Shown in pieces: positions 5,842 to 5,851 of a stretch of 5,851 nt of DNA. This stretch comes from CAIZGX01 sp044349305 (lineage in GTDB: Bacteria; Bacteroidota; Bacteroidia; Flavobacteriales_D; Sanyastnellaceae), in assembly GCA_044349305.1 (NCBI GenBank), contig JBIKRF010000120.1, positions 1 to 5,851 of the forward strand, read 5' to 3'. Within the stretch, counting starts at the first letter, position 1. The number at the start of each line of letters is the position of its first letter. The notes below the pieces were generated by a model that was not told where the DNA came from, did not search any database, and saw only the letters and a list, made by a program, of their open reading frames with translations. The position numbers and the translations under genes are program-made.

Positions 5842-5851
5842 GTCTTTCAAT

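Noticed and set aside
1..5851. Mobile element, CRISPR array, tRNA/rRNA or defence system
   Set aside because: No transposase, integrase, repeat-spacer pattern, tRNA-like cloverleaf or defence-gene motif is visible; the coding content is housekeeping-like and uniform in base use.

Overview
The window looks like ordinary chromosomal sequence from a member of the Bacteroidota, most likely the Flavobacteriales. The grounds are a PorE-like TPR/PD40/OmpA-type cell-envelope protein, a DUF3575-like outer-membrane barrel, a RecA with Bacteroidota-like wording (NQLREKIG, NKVAPPFR), AT-rich intergenic DNA, and start codons preceded by A-rich leaders instead of Shine-Dalgarno sites. The species assignment is inference. 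I saw no mobile element, CRISPR array, RNA gene or clear sign of horizontal transfer.

Layout. Positions 1-3900 hold three closely packed plus-strand genes: a 5'-truncated PorE-like envelope protein, a DEDDh 3'-5' exonuclease with an ExoX-like C-terminal module (9 bp downstream), and a GT4-like glycosyltransferase (4 bp downstream). The spacing suggests one transcript, although the three jobs (envelope anchoring or secretion, DNA processing, glycan synthesis) do not form an obvious pathway. A minus-strand gene for a small exported beta-barrel protein (3897-4493) meets the glycosyltransferase tail to tail with a 4-bp overlap. It diverges from a 75-residue two-helix membrane protein (4555-4782), which is followed after 54 bp by a complete recA (4837-5841). 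Ten bases remain after recA.

The most structured non-coding piece is the 61-bp divergent gap at 4494-4554. It carries a perfect 12-bp inverted repeat whose arms each end exactly 3 bases before a start codon, so both genes have the same A-rich leader. The arms also supply TTTTTG boxes that, with -7-like boxes in the shared 31-bp centre, suggest two overlapping face-to-face promoters. The recA upstream region has a 10-bp palindrome and a short tandem repeat, but no recognisable LexA box. I do not see a convincing new multi-gene system; the findings are leads of modest size.
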